Shown here: positions 14,001 to 17,362 of the stretch, piece by piece
Numbering within the stretch: position 1 is the first letter of the stretch
Layout: the number at the start of each line of letters is the position of its first letter
Assembly: GCA_020024175.1 (NCBI GenBank)
Contig: JAHHUB010000013.1
Location: forward strand, 1-17,362
Direction of reading: 5' to 3'
DNA from: Oscillospiraceae bacterium
GTDB taxonomy: Bacteria; Bacillota; Clostridia; Oscillospirales; Ruminococcaceae
Length of the DNA stretch: 17,362 nucleotides
Program-made: the position numbers and the translations under genes
The notes under the pieces: generated by a model
Told to the model about the DNA's origin: nothing
Databases searched by the model: none
The model's input: the letters and a program-made list of their open reading frames with translations, nothing else

Positions 14001-14960
14001 ATGAAGTATGAATTATTAATACAATCCGGGAGCAAACTTTATTCACCCTCTGTTTGTGATGAAATAACCTGGTATACAGAACGAAAAGGAGTTCCCGGTA
14101 AATTAACTTTTAAAATTATAGCAGATAAAAATTTGAAAATTGAAGAAGGCTCTGCTGTACGCCTTAAATTAAATGGAGAAAAGGTTTTCTTTGGGTTCTT
14201 ATTTCAAAAAAATAACGGCAAAGACGATATAGTCAGTATAACCGCCTATGATCAAATCCGTTATTTGAAAAATAAAGATACCTATGTTTATACAGATAAA
14301 ACAGCAACAGAAGTAATACGCATGATTGCTGATGATTTTAACTTACAGTGTGGGCAATTAGATGATACCAAATTCAAAATAGAATCCAGAGTAGAAGACA
14401 ACCAAACATTATATGATATGATTCAAAATTCCCTTGACCTTACCTTACAAAACAAAAAAGAAATATATGTATTATATGATGATTTCGGCAAACTTACTCT
14501 AAAAAATTTAAAAAACATGAAAGTAAATATACTCATTGATGAAAACACCGGGGAAAATTATGAATATAAATCAACCATTGACGGACAAACATATAATAAA
14601 ATCAAACTATGCTATGAAAATGAAAAAACAGGTAAAAGAGAAATATATATAACTCAAGATGGAAGTCATATAAACAAATGGGGTGTACTTCAATACTTTG
14701 AAACAATAAATGAAAAAACAAACGGACAAGCTAAAGCTGATGCTTTACTCAGTTTATATAACCGTGTAACACGAAGCCTGAGTTTAAAAAATTGCTTTGG
14801 AAATATCAAAGTAAGGGGTGGAAGTTTAATTTTTGTATCCCTTGATTTAGGTGATATAAAAGTTAATAATATGATGCTGGTTGAAAAATCTACTCACAGA
14901 TTTAAAGAAAATGAACATTTTATGGATTTAGATTTAAGAGGTGGTGATTTTAATGTCTGA
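14001..14960 (+). CDS. xkdQ: Baseplate hub protein (XkdQ/YqbQ-like)
   Basis: 319 residues. It forms the central hub at the tip of the tube, similar in fold to T4 gp27. The visible blocks are a beta-rich N-terminal half (SGSKLYSPSVCDEITWYTER then GKLTFKII, then FFGFLF), a middle segment with ITAYDQIRYLKNKDTYVYTD and TATEVIRMIADDFN (about residues 82-116) and a C-terminal barrel with GGSLIFVSLDLGD. The ATG at 14001 follows GAGG (13991-13994) inside the end of the LysM gene. The 3' end overlaps the next gene's ribosome binding site. Length and order match XkdQ. Confidence 0.92.
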   Translation: MKYELLIQSGSKLYSPSVCDEITWYTERKGVPGKLTFKIIADKNLKIEEGSAVRLKLNGEKVFFGFLFQKNNGKDDIVSITAYDQIRYLKNKDTYVYTDKTATEVIRMIADDFNLQCGQLDDTKFKIESRVEDNQTLYDMIQNSLDLTLQNKKEIYVLYDDFGKLTLKNLKNMKVNILIDENTGENYEYKSTIDGQTYNKIKLCYENEKTGKREIYITQDGSHINKWGVLQYFETINEKTNGQAKADALLSLYNRVTRSLSLKNCFGNIKVRGGSLIFVSLDLGDIKVNNMMLVEKSTHRFKENEHFMDLDLRGGDFNV

Positions 14961-15411
14961 TTCTTCGGAAATTGCACAAACCATTAAAAAGATAATAAAA
15001 AATACTATAAATTCATCCATGCTTTCGGGTCTGTATTTCGGCAAGGTTATAAGTGTTTCCCCATTCAAAGTAGAAGTTGAACAAAAAATGACACTTACAG
15101 AAAAACAATTAGCATTCAGCCGAAATGTTACTGACTATGAAACAGAAATATCCTTTGATGATCCAAATATTTATCAAGATACTGAAATAAAAAATTGCAC
15201 CATAAAAGGCAATATTATATATAATGCCATGTCAAAAAACTGTGATATAAGTCAAAATACAGCTGCTATAAAATTAAAATTTGCCAATGCCAAAAAAATT
15301 AAACATAAGGTTACCATATACAATAAACTTAAAGTCGGTGATTTTGTAGCACTTTTGCGGGAACAGGGTGGTCAAAAGTATTTTATAATTGATAAGGTGG
15401 GGATATTATGA
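14953..15411 (+). CDS. xkdR: DUF2577 baseplate protein (XkdR-like)
   Basis: 152 residues from the ATG at 14953, which has AGAGGTGG at 14938-14945; a GTG at 14941 is part of that site and is not a likely start. After an N-terminal helix (EIAQTIKKIIKNTINSSM) comes an OB-like core: LYFGKVISVSPFKVEVEQKM, and near the end LKVGDFVALLREQGGQKYFIIDKV. The mid-part (about residues 65-115), with asparagine- and lysine-rich sequence, is longer than in the shortest DUF2577 proteins. It is thought to sit on the hub. Its stop overlaps the next ATG by 4 nt. Confidence 0.88.
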   Translation: MSDSSEIAQTIKKIIKNTINSSMLSGLYFGKVISVSPFKVEVEQKMTLTEKQLAFSRNVTDYETEISFDDPNIYQDTEIKNCTIKGNIIYNAMSKNCDISQNTAAIKLKFANAKKIKHKVTIYNKLKVGDFVALLREQGGQKYFIIDKVGIL

Positions 15412-15812
15412 TTCCTAAAACATTATTACTAAATAATAAGGATGATTTTGAATTTGAAAATCCATCTACAAATACTTTTAAATTTCATATAGAAGATGAC
15501 ACCATAATCGGTTTTACCGATGAAACAGAAGCCATGAAACAAGCTATTTACCTTATTTTAAACACCGAAAGATATAAATATCTCATATACAGCTGGAATT
15601 ATGGAATAGAACTTCTTGATTTATTCGGAGAACCTCTCCCCTATGTTATTCCTGAACTTGAAAGACGAATCACAGAAGCATTAATGCAGGATGACCGTAT
15701 TAAGTCAGTAGATAATTTTAATTTTGCTCATAAAAGAAATAAAGTTTTCTGTGAATTTACCGTACATACCGTTTTTGGCGACATAAGAATCGAAAAAGAG
15801 GTGATTATATGA
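15408..15812 (+). CDS. xkdS: DUF2634 baseplate wedge protein (XkdS-like, gp25 type)
   Basis: 134 residues. The gp25-like core is clear: DETEAMKQAIYLILNTERYK (about residues 41-60) with the nearby SWNYGIELLDLFG, and YVIPELERRITEALMQDDRI. These match the conserved motif of proteins that start sheath assembly at the baseplate. It overlaps both neighbours by 4 nt (ATGA), so it is coupled to XkdR and to the baseplate J gene. No lesion is seen. Confidence 0.92.
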   Translation: MIPKTLLLNNKDDFEFENPSTNTFKFHIEDDTIIGFTDETEAMKQAIYLILNTERYKYLIYSWNYGIELLDLFGEPLPYVIPELERRITEALMQDDRIKSVDNFNFAHKRNKVFCEFTVHTVFGDIRIEKEVII

Positions 15813-16903
15813 TAATCGAAACAGTTCTGAGAAACACAACTTTTAATGTATTACTTGACAGAATGATAAAAAAAGTCAATGAACAAAATTCAAATATTGA
15901 TACCCGAGAAGGCAGCATAATTTACAATGCTTTAGCTCCTGCCGCTGTTGAACTTCAAAATCTATATATACAACTTGAAGCAATTTTGCATGAAACTTTT
16001 GCTGATACAGCCTCAAGATATTATTTAATAAAACGGGCAGCAGAGCATGGAATTTATGTTATGCCTGCTTCTAAAGCTGTCAGACAAGGAGTTTTTAACA
16101 AGGAAATCCCGTTGGGGTCAAGATTCAGTCTTAATATATTAAATTATAAAACCATTGAAAAGCTATCACAAAGTGATGGCTTATTTTATTACAAAATGGA
16201 ATGTGAAACCCCTGGAGATGCGGGAAATACCGAATCAGGACAACTTATCCCCATTGAATATATAGAAGGTCTTACTAAAGCAGAACTTACTGATGTTTTA
16301 ATTCCGGGTGAAAATGAAGAAGAAACCGAACATTTAAGAAAAAGATATTTTGATTCCTTAAATTCGCAGGCCTTTGGTGGTAATATAGCTGATTATATAC
16401 AAAAAGTTAATTCTATCCCAGGTGTAGGAGGAGTTAAAGTCATACCTCACTGGAAAGGCGGCGGAACTGTTAAACTTATAATAATAGATTCTGATTATCA
16501 TACACCTTCAAATTATTTAATTAATACTGTACAGACTATTGTTGACCCAACAGTTAACCAAGGTAAAGGCTACGGAACTGCTCCCATAGGTCATATTGTA
16601 ACAGTTGTAGGCTGTACGGAAATGCCGATTAACATAAGCCTTAATCTTGTTTTTAAGATGGGATTTAATTTTAGTTTAATGGAGTCAGTTATAAATAGAA
16701 CCATATTGGAATATTTTGATGAACTTTCTGCTAAATGGGATTCATCTGATGTAATAGTAATTCGTATAAGTCAAATCGAAACCAGACTGCTTTCTTTAAA
16801 CGGAATTTTAGATATAGCTGACACAAAAATCAATGGTCAACCCAAAAATTTAATACTTGAAAATGATGAAATACCTATAAAGGGAGTTATAAGCAATGGA
16901 TAG
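15809..16903 (+). CDS. xkdT: Baseplate J-like protein (XkdT-like)
   Basis: 364 residues. It is the main wedge protein that links the hub to the periphery. Typical blocks: NIDTREGSIIYNALAPAAVELQ (residues about 30-50), DTASRYYLIKRAAEHGI, the central PGDAGNTESGQLIPIEYIEGL, then ETEHLRKRYFDSLNSQAFGGN and ADYIQKVNSIPGVGGVKVIP (about 170-210), and a C-terminal domain with APIGHIVTVVGCTEMPI. Length agrees with PBSX XkdT. The ATG at 15809 overlaps XkdS; the end overlaps the next gene by 8 nt. Confidence 0.94.
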   Translation: MIIETVLRNTTFNVLLDRMIKKVNEQNSNIDTREGSIIYNALAPAAVELQNLYIQLEAILHETFADTASRYYLIKRAAEHGIYVMPASKAVRQGVFNKEIPLGSRFSLNILNYKTIEKLSQSDGLFYYKMECETPGDAGNTESGQLIPIEYIEGLTKAELTDVLIPGENEEETEHLRKRYFDSLNSQAFGGNIADYIQKVNSIPGVGGVKVIPHWKGGGTVKLIIIDSDYHTPSNYLINTVQTIVDPTVNQGKGYGTAPIGHIVTVVGCTEMPINISLNLVFKMGFNFSLMESVINRTILEYFDELSAKWDSSDVIVIRISQIETRLLSLNGILDIADTKINGQPKNLILENDEIPIKGVISNG

Positions 16904-17362
16904 AAAACTTATTGATTATTTGCCACCTGTCATACATGATACCAGAGAATATAATGCTATTATGTCTGTTGAGCAGCCAGAAATAGAAAAATGCTGGGAT
17001 TTATCAATCAATGTTCTTAACAATCAATTTATTGAAACATCAACAGAATACGGTGTTTCCCGTTGGGAAAAAATACTTGATATTTACCCTTTGGTAGGTT
17101 CCTCTTTAGAAGACAGGAAGAAAGAAATTATTTTAAAACTAATGTCTAAACTTCCTTTTACAATTATAAAGCTTAAAGAAATACTTGATTTCTTAATAGG
17201 ACCTGATACATATGAAATTATTCTCATATATCATTTATACCAGCTGACATTAAAAACCATTCTTTTTCCTCAAAACACTCTTATTATAGTAAACGACTTT
17301 TTACGGAAAATGCTACCTGCCAATATAATATATAAATTTCTTATGACATACAGTCAGGATTT
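16896..17362 (+). CDS. xkdU: DUF2313 / YmfQ-like tail protein (XkdU-like), 3' end outside window
   Basis: Partial: 155 complete codons are visible and the frame runs off the right edge. The start ATG at 16896 lies inside the end of the baseplate J gene, with AAGGGAG at 16879-16885. The N-terminus DRKLIDYLPPVIHDTREYNAI with the later EYGVSRWEKILDIYPLVGSS and LEDRKKEIILKLMSKLPFT is typical of the family that sits after baseplate J in PBSX and Mu-like phages (Mu gp48 type). It probably connects wedges to tail fibres, which should be encoded to the right of the window. Confidence 0.9.
   Translation, partial: MDRKLIDYLPPVIHDTREYNAIMSVEQPEIEKCWDLSINVLNNQFIETSTEYGVSRWEKILDIYPLVGSSLEDRKKEIILKLMSKLPFTIIKLKEILDFLIGPDTYEIILIYHLYQLTLKTILFPQNTLIIVNDFLRKMLPANIIYKFLMTYSQD

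Noticed and set aside
1..17362. Minus-strand reading frames, for example near 5695-6116, 6350-6841 and 6923-7264
   Set aside because: They lie opposite well-identified + strand genes, lack ribosome binding sites, and read as Phe/Cys/Ser-rich antisense of Lys/Glu-rich genes.
1..17362. CRISPR arrays, insertion sequences, attachment sites, tRNA or rRNA genes
   Set aside because: I saw no spaced direct repeats, transposase genes, flanking inverted repeats, integrase or RNA gene core motifs in the window.

Overview
The window reads as a stretch of a temperate, contractile-tailed phage (prophage) of the PBSX/skin-like class from a low-GC Firmicute, probably a clostridial host. The evidence is the strong A+T bias, AGGAGG-type ribosome binding sites, and a gene order that matches the PBSX late operon: sigma-like regulator, small and large terminase, portal, MuF-type minor head protein, scaffold, major capsid, head-tail connectors, sheath (XkdK-like), tube (XkdM-like), tail chaperone (XkdN-like), tape measure, then XkdP, Q, R, S, T and U. 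Every gene is on the + strand and most are tightly packed, often with ATGA or TAATG overlaps. The species cannot be named from sequence alone.

Layout: 1-284 is the 3' part of a DUF1492/sigma-region-4-like late regulator. 285-470 is AT-rich and ends in a rho-independent terminator just before terS. 471-5147 is the packaging and portal module, ending in a minor head protein (SPP1 gp7/Mu F family) whose C-terminus is a polymorphic-toxin type 50-like domain (a MuF toxin). That gene is split by one in-frame UGA exactly where the family has its near-invariant Cys. A 70-residue Sm-like small protein overlaps the toxin end by 4 nt and is a candidate immunity protein. A second terminator (5419-5460) follows, then a small HTH-like gene, a strongly structured non-coding segment (5760-5838), the GP20 scaffold and the major capsid gene. 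7566-9417 holds connectors and tail-completion genes. 9419-17362 is the contractile tail and baseplate.

The genes would work together as follows: terminase packages DNA through the portal into a capsid built on the GP20 scaffold; connectors join head to tail; the tube polymerises around the tape measure with help from G and G-T chaperones, the latter made by a textbook -1 frameshift (A AAA AAC, 6-nt spacer, 11-bp hairpin); the XkdP-U genes form hub and baseplate.

Three lesions or oddities suggest decay: the UGA in the minor head/toxin gene, a sheath gene that has lost a large central part and its reading frame, and an XkdP-like gene whose natural start is AUA instead of AUG. All other structural genes look intact. 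The two most interesting points are the UGA-split MuF toxin with its overlapping partner gene and the structured RNA before the scaffold gene.
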